This document shows positions 53,309-62,863 of a stretch of 64,000 nt of DNA, in pieces. The DNA is from JASJBU01 sp963790775. Lineage in GTDB: Bacteria; Pseudomonadota; Gammaproteobacteria; Chromatiales; Chromatiaceae. Position 1 is the first letter of the stretch; each line of letters starts with the position of its first letter. The notes under the pieces were generated by a model that worked only from the letters and a program-made list of their open reading frames with translations, had not been told where the DNA came from and ran no database searches. Location of the stretch: positions 558,001-622,000 of the forward strand of contig CAWBPR010000011.1 in assembly GCA_963790775.1 (NCBI GenBank). The letters are read 5' to 3'. The position numbers and the translations under genes were made by a program.

Positions 53309-54694
53309 ATGGATCAATCAATTGTCTTCGATCTCTCCCTGATTGAAAAATATGATCAGTCGGGACCCCGGTATACCTCGTATCCAACGGCAGTCCAGTT
53401 CCATGAAGGTTTTGCCGAGGCTGATTACAAACGTGTGGCCAAGGCCACGAATGAATCCGGGCGTCCGCTGTCGCTTTACTTTCATATACCCTTCTGCGAC
53501 ACCGTCTGTTTCTATTGCGCCTGTAACAAGGTTGCGACAAAAGACCGCAGCATGGCGGGCAAGTATCTGCAGCGGGTATATAAGGAACTTGAGATGCAGG
53601 GCGCTCTGTTCGACCGTTCGAGAAAGGTTGAGCAGCTCCATTGGGGTGGCGGTACACCCACTTTCATCAGCCATGACGAGATGCGCGAGCTGGTTGGCCA
53701 GACCCGGAAATATTTCAACCTGTTGGATGACGATACCGGAGAATATTCCATAGAGATTGACCCAAGGGAAGCCCAGGGCGATACCATCAAGCTGCTGCGG
53801 GAACTGGGTTTCAACCGCATGAGTCTTGGTGTGCAGGACTTCGAGGAGAATGTGCAGAAAGCGGTCAATCGCATCCAGACAAAGGAGGTTACCCTGACAG
53901 TGCTGCAGGCAGCCCGCGACGAGGGATTTCGTTCTATCAGCCTGGATCTGATTTATGGCCTGCCATTTCAATCCCTGAGCAGTTTTGAACGTACTTTAGA
54001 TCAGGTGCTGGAGGTGGACTCTGACCGTCTGTCCGTTTTCAACTATGCGCATCTTCCGGCAAGATTCAAACCGCAGCGTCGGATCAATGAAGATGATCTG
54101 CCGGCGCCGCAGGAAAAACTCGATATTCTGCAGATGACTATCGATAAGCTGACATCCGCCGGTTATGTCTATGTCGGTATGGATCATTTTGCCAAGCCGG
54201 ACGACGAACTGGTGATAGCCCAGCAGAATGGCACCCTCTACCGAAACTTTCAGGGGTACTCGACCCATGCCGACTGTGATCTGTTAGGTCTGGGTTCCAC
54301 GTCCATTGGAATGGTTGGGCCCAGTTATTCACAGAACATGCGTACGCTGGATGAATACTACGCCCGAATTGATAATAACCAATTAGCCGTTTTCAGGGGC
54401 ATAGAGCTGTCCCGCGATGATCAGATTCGCAGGGATGTGATAACAAAATTGATTTGTCATTTTGGGCTGACCTATACCGATATTGAACAACGTTGGGGTA
54501 TCTCGTTCGCAGATTATTTTTCAAAGGAACTGAAAGAGTTGCAGGGTATGATGAGCGATGACTTATTGACTATGGATAGTGAAGTGATTCGTGTTAAACC
54601 GAAAGGGCGTCTGCTGATCAGAAATATCTGTATGCAATTCGATGCTTATCTGAATTCGAAAGAGTCAGCCTCAAGTTTTTCGAAAGTTATTTAA
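53309..54694 (+). CDS. hemN: Oxygen-independent coproporphyrinogen III dehydrogenase HemN
   Basis: HemN makes protoporphyrinogen IX under anaerobic conditions using two SAM molecules. The 461-aa product has the radical SAM motif CDTVCFYCACN (about 62-72; Cys pattern CxxxCxxC), the GPRYTSYPTA motif at the start and GGGTPTF, and the long C-terminal domain of true HemN rather than HemW. Anaerobic haem synthesis suits the haem-rich proteins in this genome. Confidence 0.93.
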   Translation: MDQSIVFDLSLIEKYDQSGPRYTSYPTAVQFHEGFAEADYKRVAKATNESGRPLSLYFHIPFCDTVCFYCACNKVATKDRSMAGKYLQRVYKELEMQGALFDRSRKVEQLHWGGGTPTFISHDEMRELVGQTRKYFNLLDDDTGEYSIEIDPREAQGDTIKLLRELGFNRMSLGVQDFEENVQKAVNRIQTKEVTLTVLQAARDEGFRSISLDLIYGLPFQSLSSFERTLDQVLEVDSDRLSVFNYAHLPARFKPQRRINEDDLPAPQEKLDILQMTIDKLTSAGYVYVGMDHFAKPDDELVIAQQNGTLYRNFQGYSTHADCDLLGLGSTSIGMVGPSYSQNMRTLDEYYARIDNNQLAVFRGIELSRDDQIRRDVITKLICHFGLTYTDIEQRWGISFADYFSKELKELQGMMSDDLLTMDSEVIRVKPKGRLLIRNICMQFDAYLNSKESASSFSKVI

Positions 54695-54741
54695 GCGCAT
54701 TTCTGTTGTTTAAAAGAGGTGGATTCTGTTAGGCGCCCTTT

Positions 54742-56142
54742 ATGATTAAGCTTTTCGGAATATATGTACCTAAATCCCTTGTATTGCTTGGGATTGCTGA
54801 AGTAATTGTATTCTCACTCTGCTTCTATTTGAGTGTAATTCTCCTGCATGAGACCGCGGTGTCTGGAATGCTCCTGTCAGACGATACCATTACCAGCTCA
54901 GCCGCACTGTTTGCCATGGTCATGTTTTTTTCCATATTATCGCTCGGATTGTACCAGCCAGACTCAATGGTCAGGGCCTCCGGTTTTCTGGTCAGGTTGT
55001 TCCTCGGGTTTTTACTTGGAGGGGTCGCAATGGGCGTGCTCTATTTTCTCCTGCAGGACTATTTTCTGACCGGGCGAAATTTATTGGGTTACAGTCTGAT
55101 GTTTTCTTTTTTGGGAATTCTCGTGACACGCATGTTGTTCATGCGCCTTTCTTCGGAAAACACCCTGAAAAGACGCGTACTAGTGCTGGGGACGGGGATC
55201 AATGCTGATCGTATTGAAGATTACTACTCTTCAGTCAAAGAGTCTGCCTTTTTGATCGTGGGCTATGTATCGCTAGGAGATAGTGTGAGTTTGGTTGATG
55301 AAAATCGCCAGATTGTTAAAGATCAATCGCTTATTTCAATCGCTAACAGGCTTACGGTGGATGAAATTGTTATCGCTGTAGATGATAGAAGAAAAAAACT
55401 CCCAACAGATGAGTTGCTGGAATGTAAAGTAAATGGAATCCAGGTTCTGGATCTGTTGACCTTTTTCGAAAAAGAGCTGTCGATCATCAACATCGAACTG
55501 CTCTATCCCAGTTGGATGCTGTTTTCCGCAGGATTCCGCCGGAAGTTATTGAGTATTTACCTGAAGAGATTGTTTGATGTTTCCGTCAGCCTCGTAATCC
55601 TTGTTGCTGCCTGCCCTTTCATGTTGCTTGTCTCAATTGCCAGCCTGATAGAATCGAGGGGCAGGGATCCGATTTTATACAGTCAGGTGCGTGTGGGTAA
55701 AAACGGCAAGCCCTTTCGTGTCCATAAATTCCGCAGCATGCGTACAGATGCAGAATCGGATGGAGTAGCCAGATGGGCGACAAAGAATGATTCGCGGGTC
55801 ACGATGCTGGGTAGATTCATCAGAAAGACCCGACTCGATGAACTGCCACAACTGTTCAATGTATTGAGAGGCGAGATGAGTCTGGTCGGGCCAAGGCCCG
55901 AACGACCGGAATTCGTCGCTCAGCTATCCAGGGATATTCCCTATTATGCTGAACGTCACTGGGTAAAACCGGGCTTGACCGGATGGGCGCAGATGCTCTA
56001 TCCCTACGCCGCCACTGAAGAGGATACCAAGCGAAAGCTCGAGTACGATCTCTACTATGTGAAAAATGGCGGGACAATGCTCGATACCATCATTCTGCTG
56101 CAGACGATCGAGGTCGTATTGCTCGGCAAAGGCGCACAGTAA
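54742..56142 (+). CDS. XrtA/PEP-CTERM-type polyprenyl glycosylphosphotransferase (EpsB-like)
   Basis: The 466-aa product has four to five N-terminal membrane helices, a Rossmann-like middle domain (RVLVLGTGINADRIEDYY) and a C-terminal bacterial sugar transferase domain (about 270-460; KRLFDVSVSLVILVAACP, KFRSMRTDAE, GPRPERPEFV, KPGLTGWAQ). This is the WbaP/WcaJ class that starts exopolysaccharide synthesis on undecaprenyl phosphate. Length and middle domain fit the TIGR03013 XrtA-linked EpsB group. No exosortase gene is in the window. Confidence 0.85.
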   Translation: MIKLFGIYVPKSLVLLGIAEVIVFSLCFYLSVILLHETAVSGMLLSDDTITSSAALFAMVMFFSILSLGLYQPDSMVRASGFLVRLFLGFLLGGVAMGVLYFLLQDYFLTGRNLLGYSLMFSFLGILVTRMLFMRLSSENTLKRRVLVLGTGINADRIEDYYSSVKESAFLIVGYVSLGDSVSLVDENRQIVKDQSLISIANRLTVDEIVIAVDDRRKKLPTDELLECKVNGIQVLDLLTFFEKELSIINIELLYPSWMLFSAGFRRKLLSIYLKRLFDVSVSLVILVAACPFMLLVSIASLIESRGRDPILYSQVRVGKNGKPFRVHKFRSMRTDAESDGVARWATKNDSRVTMLGRFIRKTRLDELPQLFNVLRGEMSLVGPRPERPEFVAQLSRDIPYYAERHWVKPGLTGWAQMLYPYAATEEDTKRKLEYDLYYVKNGGTMLDTIILLQTIEVVLLGKGAQ

Positions 56143-56192
56143 AAATACTGCCCATTGAACGGGCGATGCTGAGGTTAACCCGGGTAGATCCG

Positions 56193-56537
56193 CTATTTAT
56201 TATCTTGTTTGAGGGCTTGGAGCGCTTTCCTGTTTCCCTGGGCGGCGGCGCGCTGTATCCAGTTCATCGCCTGCTGATCATTCTTTTCTACCCCCAGTCC
56301 GTGATGATAGAGATACCCCAGTGTATATTGAGCCTGGTCGTTACCCGTGGCGGCGAGTGGAAACAGTAGCTGAAATACCTGCCGATAATTTTTTTCGAAA
56401 TATGCCTGCTTTGCCTGCCCTAGAATATATTGAGGGTCATTTTCGAGGGCCTCCTTTTCTGAGGATGAAACACAGCCTGACAAAATCAGTATTGTGATTA
56501 AACAACAGACGCTTTGAAGAAGTATTTTGATCCGCAT
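56193..56537 (-). CDS. Sel1-repeat-type small lipoprotein downstream of gspF
   Basis: The 114-aa product has a lipoprotein signal peptide with lipobox LSGC (Cys21) and one to two Sel1-like TPR repeats (AQYTLGYLYHHGLGVEKNDQ). It is 6 bp after gspF in the same leftward operon and may assist the secretion machine in the outer membrane or periplasm. That role is inference. Confidence 0.78.
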   Translation of the reverse strand: MRIKILLQSVCCLITILILSGCVSSSEKEALENDPQYILGQAKQAYFEKNYRQVFQLLFPLAATGNDQAQYTLGYLYHHGLGVEKNDQQAMNWIQRAAAQGNRKALQALKQDNK

Positions 56538-56543
56538 TGTGAT

Positions 56544-57755
56544 TTATCCAACCAGCTGATTGAGGTCGAAGATGGGAAGGAGAATTGCCAGTACTATAGT
56601 CAGAATCACACCACCCATAAATAAAATCAAGAGTGGTTCGAAAAGGCCAAGAATCGTTGAAACCAGGGCTTCGACCTCTCTGTCCTGTATTTCGGCGGAG
56701 CGATCAAGCATGCCCTCAAGATTACCACTCGATTCTCCACTGGCCAATAGACTGAGTGTCATGGGAGGAAAATAGCCGGTCTTTTCCAGCGCACCATGCA
56801 GGCTGCTGCCCTCGCGAACCAGAGTGGCTGCTTCCTCCACCGCACTTTGCATGGGCAGATTGGTCAGTACCTGAGCGGCAATGCGCAGAGCATCCAGAAT
56901 TGGCACACTGCTGGCAGCCATGATGCTGAGGGTGCGGGAAAACCTGGCTGCATTTGAGGTGCGGACAAGTTTACCCACCAGTGGCAGGTGTAGGATCAGA
57001 CGATGCCATGCCAGCTTTGGTCCCGGTTGTTTGATTAAGTAACTGAAAAACAGTATCAGGATGGTTATCAGGATAAGGAGTGTCACGCCATGTGCTCTGA
57101 TCGTGTCACTGGTTGCAATCAGCGCCTGGGTGATCCAGGGGAGTTCCTGGGCCACACTATCAAACACACGAGTTACTTGGGGTACGATATACGTCAGCAG
57201 GCCGGCGACGATGAGGATAGAGACAATTGTCAGCAGGGCAGGGTAGAAGAGCGCCAGCAAGGTTTTTTGACGCATCTGTTGACGCTGCTCGGTATAGTCG
57301 GCGAGACGTTCAAGCACGACTTCCAGGTGCCCTGACTCCTCACCTGAGGATACAGTTTTGATGTAGAGTTCAGGGAATACCCGTGGAAACTGACTCAGTC
57401 CATCCGCCAGGGTGCGCCCTTCCAGGACCTTTGCCCTGACTGCCAGTAAAGTTCGCTCGACATGACGCTTATCCGTTTGTTGGGCTGTGGTCTTAAGAAC
57501 ATGTTCAAGGGGTAGTCCGGAGCGCAGCAGCGTGGCCATCTGGCGTGTAATCAATGCCAGTTCCATGGCGTTGACCTTGCGCTGAAAGCTGTAGCGCCGT
57601 CTGCCTGAACTTTTTTCACTGGCGGAGTCTACCGAGAGAGGCGTAAGCCCTGAATCCCGCAACTGCTGACGGATTTGACGCGGACTGTCACCTTCCAGGA
57701 CGCCCCGTTTCTCCTTCCCTGTAGAGGTGAGTGCTACATACTCAAAGGCATCCAT
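56544..57755 (-). CDS. gspF: Type II secretion inner-membrane platform protein GspF
   Basis: The 403-aa product has two GspF domains and three membrane helices (near 170-190, 220-237 and 372-395). The N-terminal segment AFEYVALTSTGKEKRGVLEGDS is typical. It interacts with the GspE ATPase, whose gene ends 3 bp upstream. Confidence 0.93.
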   Translation of the reverse strand: MDAFEYVALTSTGKEKRGVLEGDSPRQIRQQLRDSGLTPLSVDSASEKSSGRRRYSFQRKVNAMELALITRQMATLLRSGLPLEHVLKTTAQQTDKRHVERTLLAVRAKVLEGRTLADGLSQFPRVFPELYIKTVSSGEESGHLEVVLERLADYTEQRQQMRQKTLLALFYPALLTIVSILIVAGLLTYIVPQVTRVFDSVAQELPWITQALIATSDTIRAHGVTLLILITILILFFSYLIKQPGPKLAWHRLILHLPLVGKLVRTSNAARFSRTLSIMAASSVPILDALRIAAQVLTNLPMQSAVEEAATLVREGSSLHGALEKTGYFPPMTLSLLASGESSGNLEGMLDRSAEIQDREVEALVSTILGLFEPLLILFMGGVILTIVLAILLPIFDLNQLVG

Positions 57756-57758
57756 GGA

Positions 57759-59315
57759 TTACCCTTCTTGCGTCACGCGAATGATCTCATCAATGGTAGT
57801 GTCACCCGCGAGTACACGCTTCATACCATCCGTGCGGATGCTCTCACTGCTGATTCTGGCATGCTGCAACATCTCTTGCTCACCGGCGCCTTTATGGATC
57901 AGCGAACGCAGTGCTTCGTCGATGATAATCAGTTCATAGATGCCGGTGCGGCCGAGATAACCGTGATGATGACACTCACTGCAACCATCCGCTGAGTAGA
58001 GGGTAACACTGCTGCCGGCAGGCTGATTGATCAGTTCAAGTTCCTCATCACTGGCCTGATAGGGCTTTTTGCAGTGGTGGCAGAGGGTTCTCACCAGACG
58101 CTGGGCAAGTACGCCAACCAGGCTGGAGGAGAGCAGAAAGGGTTCGATTCCCATGTCGCGCAGGCGAGTGATGCTGCCGATAGCAGTGTTGGTGTGCAAG
58201 CTGGACAATACCAGATGTCCGGTGAGACTTGCCTGCACAGCAATCTGCGCGGTTTCAAGATCGCGAATCTCACCTACCATGACTACATCCGGGTCCTGTC
58301 GCAGGATAGCGCGTAATCCCCGTGCAAAAGTCAGATCGACTTTGTTATTGACCTGGGTCTGGCCTATGCCGTCCAGATAATATTCGATAGGGTCTTCAAC
58401 GGTCACGATATTGCGGCTCTGGGTATTCAAGCGACTCAGCGCGGCATACAGGGTAGTGGTCTTTCCCGACCCGGTAGGTCCAGTGACCAGAAAGATGCCA
58501 TGGGGACGTTGAATAATACCGGGGTCGATTTGTTCCAGCAGGAGCTTTGACATACCCAGGTGTTCAAGATTCAGGCGGCCGGCCTGCTTGTCCAGCAGGC
58601 GCAACACGACCCGCTCACCATAACTCGAGGGCAGGGTGGAGACCCGCACGTCTACTGGTCTTCTGCCTACCTTGAGTGAGATGCGGCCATCCTGCGGAAT
58701 GCGTTTCTCGGCGATATCCAGATGCGCCATGACCTTGATGCGGGAGACCAGAAAAGGCGCTACGGTGCGTGGTGGGGTGAGTACTTCACGTAATAAACCG
58801 TCCACCCGAAAACGCACAACCAGACGATTTTCATAGGGTTCGATGTGGATATCGGAGGCCTGTTCCTTGATTGCCTCGGTAAACAAGGCATTGATCAGGC
58901 GGATGATGGGTGCATCATCGTCACTTTCCAGCAGGTCTTCCGGCTGATTAAGGGCCCGCGCCACATTATCAAGGTCCATGTCACTGCCCATGGTCTCCAT
59001 AATCTGGGTTGATTGCTTCTCACCTGCTTCGTAGATTCGGGAAAGTTGACGTTCGAATTCATCCTCGCCAACCTCTTGCAGGGCTAGCGGCTGTCCGATA
59101 TAGCGACGCACCTCGGAGAAGACGGAAAGCGGGGCGGTGGCCTTGTAGAGGAGCATGGGACGTTCATCCGATACTTCATCCGTAACCAGAACCCCATGCC
59201 GCCTGGCAAACGAGTAAGGAATATTCTTGATCTTCAGCGAGACCAGATAGGAATCCGTTTCGTCAGGATCCATCTCATCCAGATCGGGCGGGGAATTTCT
59301 GATGTTATCAGACAT
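57759..59315 (-). CDS. gspE: Type II secretion ATPase GspE
   Basis: The 518-aa product has an N-terminal GspE domain, Walker A GPTGSGKTTTLY, Walker B region PDVVMVGEIRD, and the tetracysteine zinc motif (CHHC then CSECHH) of T2SS ATPases. It powers pseudopilus assembly. Confidence 0.94.
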   Translation of the reverse strand: MSDNIRNSPPDLDEMDPDETDSYLVSLKIKNIPYSFARRHGVLVTDEVSDERPMLLYKATAPLSVFSEVRRYIGQPLALQEVGEDEFERQLSRIYEAGEKQSTQIMETMGSDMDLDNVARALNQPEDLLESDDDAPIIRLINALFTEAIKEQASDIHIEPYENRLVVRFRVDGLLREVLTPPRTVAPFLVSRIKVMAHLDIAEKRIPQDGRISLKVGRRPVDVRVSTLPSSYGERVVLRLLDKQAGRLNLEHLGMSKLLLEQIDPGIIQRPHGIFLVTGPTGSGKTTTLYAALSRLNTQSRNIVTVEDPIEYYLDGIGQTQVNNKVDLTFARGLRAILRQDPDVVMVGEIRDLETAQIAVQASLTGHLVLSSLHTNTAIGSITRLRDMGIEPFLLSSSLVGVLAQRLVRTLCHHCKKPYQASDEELELINQPAGSSVTLYSADGCSECHHHGYLGRTGIYELIIIDEALRSLIHKGAGEQEMLQHARISSESIRTDGMKRVLAGDTTIDEIIRVTQEG

Positions 59316-59329
59316 GAATTTTGCCGGCG

Positions 59330-61300
59330 TTACTGTTCCAGGCTGCTGTTTTCATCCTCGAAGGGCGGCGGCAGCGTATTGAACCGATCAGGCAACAGCG
59401 GCATGACATCGTCAGACATCAGATTGACGCCCTGTTGTTTTAACTCGAGCTGTTGGGCTCGAAAGTAGTTGTATTTGTCACTGGATACCTGTGAATTAGT
59501 CGCAGCATCCCGGAGTATTACAGGGCGCAGAAAAACCATCAGGTTCTTTTTGTTCTTGGTTGTCGAGTTGGCGCGGAAGAGGGCTCCGAATAATGGAATA
59601 TCTCCCAATAGCGGGACCTTCTCCTCCACTTGCTGCAGGTCTTCCTGAAGCAGGCCACCCAGTATGATGGTGTTGCCATCCTCTACCATCACAGTCGTTT
59701 TGATGACCCGCTTGTTGGTGACAAGGTCCGATGCTCCAGTACTGGCGGAGAGGTTGATGCTGGAGATCTCGTTTTCGATACTGAGTTGAATGGCGCTGCC
59801 CTCATTGATCTGAGGCGTCACCTTAAGGGTCAGGCCCACATCCTGGCGTTGAACAGTTTGAAAAGGGTTGACTGAAGAACTGGAGGCTCCAGTGGAGGTG
59901 TATGAGCCGGTGACGAAGGGCACATTCTGGCCAATGACGATTTCCGCCTCCTGGTTGTCGAGCGTAAGTATGCTGGGGGTCGACAATATATTGGTTGAAG
60001 AGTCGCTTTCAAGTGCGCGGATGAGTGCGGCGAAATTGACTGAAGAACTGTTGAAATCACCAAACCCCAGCATGGTGCCGGATGGAAGGGAGATTGGAGT
60101 TCCAGTGGCGGCAGCTGTGGCGATGTCACTGATTCTGGGAGTACCTAGGTTGATCACGCCAACCGGGCCACTGCCACCTGGAGAACCATCTACAATCCAT
60201 TGCACGCCCAGTTCCTTCACTTTATCGGTGGATACCTCTGCGATGATGGCTTCCACCAGTACCTGCGCCCGGCGGATATCCAGTTTGCGAATGATTCCCT
60301 GCAGGGATCTTAATACATCCGGAGATGCTGAGATGATCAGCGCGTTAGCTGCTTCGTCCGCCTGGACATAGATTGGCATATTGGCTTTAGCCGGTGCGCC
60401 TTTGACTGCGGCATTCCCCTTATCTATGTTTTCAGTAACACCGGTCAATACCGTCACCATATCTTTGGCATTCGCATACTTCAGATAGATGACCTGGGTA
60501 TTGCCTTCGTTGTCGAATGGTGTGTCGAGATGTTCGATGAGCACCCTGGATCGGAGGCGATCCGTTGCATCGCCACTTATCAGGACACTGTTTGTACGTT
60601 CGTCTGCAATCATTTTGACGGGCGCATCGGGACCCTTGGCTTTTCTATCCTGCAGTCCATTCAGGATACGCACAACTTCGGCAGCTGATGCATGTTGCAG
60701 GGTAACCACTTCAATGGAGCTGTCACTTACCTTGTCGATCTGGGAGATGATTTTCAGCAGTCGGTCGACGTTTTGTCCTCGATCCGAAATGATTAGGACA
60801 TTGGTATCGGGATATGCAGCGAGGTGGCCCTCTTGCGGGATCAAGGGCCGTAGAATCGGGACCAATTGAGCGGCGGTTACATTCTGCACCTGAATAATTC
60901 TGGTCACCACCTGATCGCCAGGCAGTTGATTATCGCGACTGACTGTCGGAATGCCAACCTGCTTCGCTTTCACGCTCGGTACGATTTTAATCACATCTCC
61001 GGTAGGTACGGTTGAAAAACCATGCACCTCGAGGATAGAGAGGAAGACTTCATAGAACTCATCCCTTTCCATGGGATGGGCGGAGATGACTGTGACTTGG
61101 CCTTTGACTCTGGGGTCGATGACGAAATTTTTTCCAGTGTGTTCGGAAACTGTTTTTATCAGAGCGCTGATGTCTGCGTTATTCAAATTGAGGGTTATCT
61201 GTTCAGCCATCACCTGGGTGGTAAACAGCATGCAAAAATGGGCGAAGAGAAAACCGCACAACAGTCTGAAAAGGAGTGGCGTTTTCATCATTGTGCTCAT
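59330..61300 (-). CDS. gspD: Type II secretion outer-membrane secretin GspD
   Basis: The start at 61300 (MSTMMKTPLLFRLLCG) opens a signal peptide ending near VMAEQ; ATGs at 61291 and 61288 are alternatives. The longer in-frame ORF to 61477 adds a basic segment unlike a secretin. The 656-aa protein has N0-N3 domains (ISALIKTVSEHTGKNFVIDP at the start) and the secretin domain (LKVTPQINEGSAIQL, VPLLGDIPLFGALFR). It forms the outer-membrane channel. No GspS pilotin is adjacent. Confidence 0.92.
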   Translation of the reverse strand: MSTMMKTPLLFRLLCGFLFAHFCMLFTTQVMAEQITLNLNNADISALIKTVSEHTGKNFVIDPRVKGQVTVISAHPMERDEFYEVFLSILEVHGFSTVPTGDVIKIVPSVKAKQVGIPTVSRDNQLPGDQVVTRIIQVQNVTAAQLVPILRPLIPQEGHLAAYPDTNVLIISDRGQNVDRLLKIISQIDKVSDSSIEVVTLQHASAAEVVRILNGLQDRKAKGPDAPVKMIADERTNSVLISGDATDRLRSRVLIEHLDTPFDNEGNTQVIYLKYANAKDMVTVLTGVTENIDKGNAAVKGAPAKANMPIYVQADEAANALIISASPDVLRSLQGIIRKLDIRRAQVLVEAIIAEVSTDKVKELGVQWIVDGSPGGSGPVGVINLGTPRISDIATAAATGTPISLPSGTMLGFGDFNSSSVNFAALIRALESDSSTNILSTPSILTLDNQEAEIVIGQNVPFVTGSYTSTGASSSSVNPFQTVQRQDVGLTLKVTPQINEGSAIQLSIENEISSINLSASTGASDLVTNKRVIKTTVMVEDGNTIILGGLLQEDLQQVEEKVPLLGDIPLFGALFRANSTTKNKKNLMVFLRPVILRDAATNSQVSSDKYNYFRAQQLELKQQGVNLMSDDVMPLLPDRFNTLPPPFEDENSSLEQ

Positions 61301-61622
61301 ATTTTTCAATTTACGCCCAGTAGGTGGCTGTACTGCCAAGTAGAGACGGCGGGACCGGGGAGACCATGCTGCACAGTCTCGGGCATTTCGGTTGACAGAC
61401 ACTTTGTGTGGGGCCATTTGCATATAGTTTTGGGAAATGATCAATCGTTGCGCGCGACAGAAAACCCGTGACCGCAATCAAGCTGTGCCAGAGTCTCTAT
61501 GCAGATGCTCCATAGACTGAGTTTCTTGTTATTAATTTCTTTAATCATCATAAAGTTATGTTTAAAATATAATCTTTTTTTGATAGTAGCAGATTATTTT
61601 TCAAGCGTATATCAAGCAAGGA
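61301..61622. promoter_or_regulatory. AT-rich gap upstream of gspD
   Basis: The leftward operon is tight except here: 322 bp separate gspN and gspD. The part from about 61520 to 61620 is very AT-rich and holds possible minus-strand -10-like elements (TATATT, TAATCT), so an internal promoter for gspDEF is likely. No ORF or RNA gene is apparent. Confidence 0.5.
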
Positions 61623-62372
61623 TCATAGTTGGCCAGTGAAATCTATTTGTGTGCTGCCGTCGGTTAGAGGGCGACCAATATTTTGTAGTAGGCTCACTAG
61701 CCCTGGGTCAGCCGTTCCGCTTGGTTTTAATTTGCCGTTAATGCGATATTTACCATCCGGGTAAAGCTCCATAACTCCCTCCAGCTTTGACAGGCCGGCG
61801 GTATCCTTGATGGTCGTCTTGAGTATTTTTTCATCGCCAGTTAAATTAAATTCCAGGCTGCCAAGTTTGATGTTTATGGGTTTCCGGATGATCGCGTCCT
61901 TCCAGTGAAACCTGCCTGAGGCTGAACTTACCTGTTGATCTGAGACTTGGAGCCATTCGATGTCTAACTCCAGACTGCCATCCAGTTGTGCGTAGGGTTG
62001 CCCAATCAATGTGGGTATTTTGGCTGTTTCTATGGTGCCCTTCAGATTCGAGAAAATATATCCGCCTGTTAATATATTGAGTGCTGTATCGCCTTTGAGG
62101 TGATGATTTTTGTCTGCCAGATCGATTTCATAGCTAATTCGACCTATCAGGAGCGATAGGGGTTCGAAGTCCCAAGTAGCCGAGCCCAACTCAATGTTGT
62201 TGTAAAAAACCCGTTGGGCAGAGCCTTTCCAAATGGTTCCGCTAACATCGTCTAGCAGGACCGGAGAATCATCTGCTGCCAGCCAGTAGAAGGCTTGTTG
62301 AGCGGGGAAATAGGCCAGCGTAAAAATAAGATAGCAAATTCCACCAGCGAGGAGATATAACCACCATCTCAT
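61623..62372 (-). CDS. gspN: Type II secretion protein GspN
   Basis: The 249-aa product has one N-terminal membrane helix (about 4-22) and a periplasmic beta-rich domain typical of GspN (GTIWKGSAQRV, then GQPYAQLDGSLELDIEWLQ). GspN is an optional pseudopilus/platform component. It follows gspM with a one-base overlap. Confidence 0.86.
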   Translation of the reverse strand: MRWWLYLLAGGICYLIFTLAYFPAQQAFYWLAADDSPVLLDDVSGTIWKGSAQRVFYNNIELGSATWDFEPLSLLIGRISYEIDLADKNHHLKGDTALNILTGGYIFSNLKGTIETAKIPTLIGQPYAQLDGSLELDIEWLQVSDQQVSSASGRFHWKDAIIRKPINIKLGSLEFNLTGDEKILKTTIKDTAGLSKLEGVMELYPDGKYRINGKLKPSGTADPGLVSLLQNIGRPLTDGSTQIDFTGQL

Positions 62373-62863
62373 CAGATGATCTCCCGCTGGAGATTCAATC
62401 TTGCGTTGATGAGTCCAGTTTTTTCCTGGCGTTCGATATTCACCGACTCGAGTAGAATCCCATGCTGATTAACCAGCAGGCCTAACCATTGAATCAAGGT
62501 ATCAAATGGCGCCTGTTCCACCCAGATTTGCACTGCAGCGCTGCCTTCGGGTTTTAAGCGCTTAATAAATTGCCGCAACTGGTGTTGTTTTGCTGTTCTG
62601 TCTACCAGCGTCAGCAGCGCCTCCCTGTTGCCCGACTTGTTGCTCGAGGCCTGCCTCTGCTTTAAAAGCTTGATTTCTGCAACTCTCTCTTGCATCCACG
62701 TCAGGGTGGAGCGCTGGCTGGCTGCCAAGGTTCGGTTTTTTTCGACCTGCTGTTGAAAAGGCAACCAAACGAGCAGATAGAGTAAAAGCAATACGATGGC
62801 TGAAAAGCCGACCATCAGCGCCAGCTTGTCTTTTGGAGAACGCGAAAGCCACCACTGTCTCAC
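62372..62863 (-). CDS. gspM: Type II secretion protein GspM
   Basis: The 163-aa bitopic protein has a cytoplasmic start (RQWWLSRSPKDKLALM), a membrane helix at about 18-36 and a coiled periplasmic domain ending in a ferredoxin-like fold. It binds GspL, whose gene overlaps it by 4 bp. Confidence 0.88.
   Translation of the reverse strand: MRQWWLSRSPKDKLALMVGFSAIVLLLLYLLVWLPFQQQVEKNRTLAASQRSTLTWMQERVAEIKLLKQRQASSNKSGNREALLTLVDRTAKQHQLRQFIKRLKPEGSAAVQIWVEQAPFDTLIQWLGLLVNQHGILLESVNIERQEKTGLINARLNLQREII

Noticed and set aside
61301..61477. N-terminal extension of GspD in the same frame.
   Set aside because: The extra residues are basic and irregular and precede a good signal peptide; the start at 61300 fits the secretin family.
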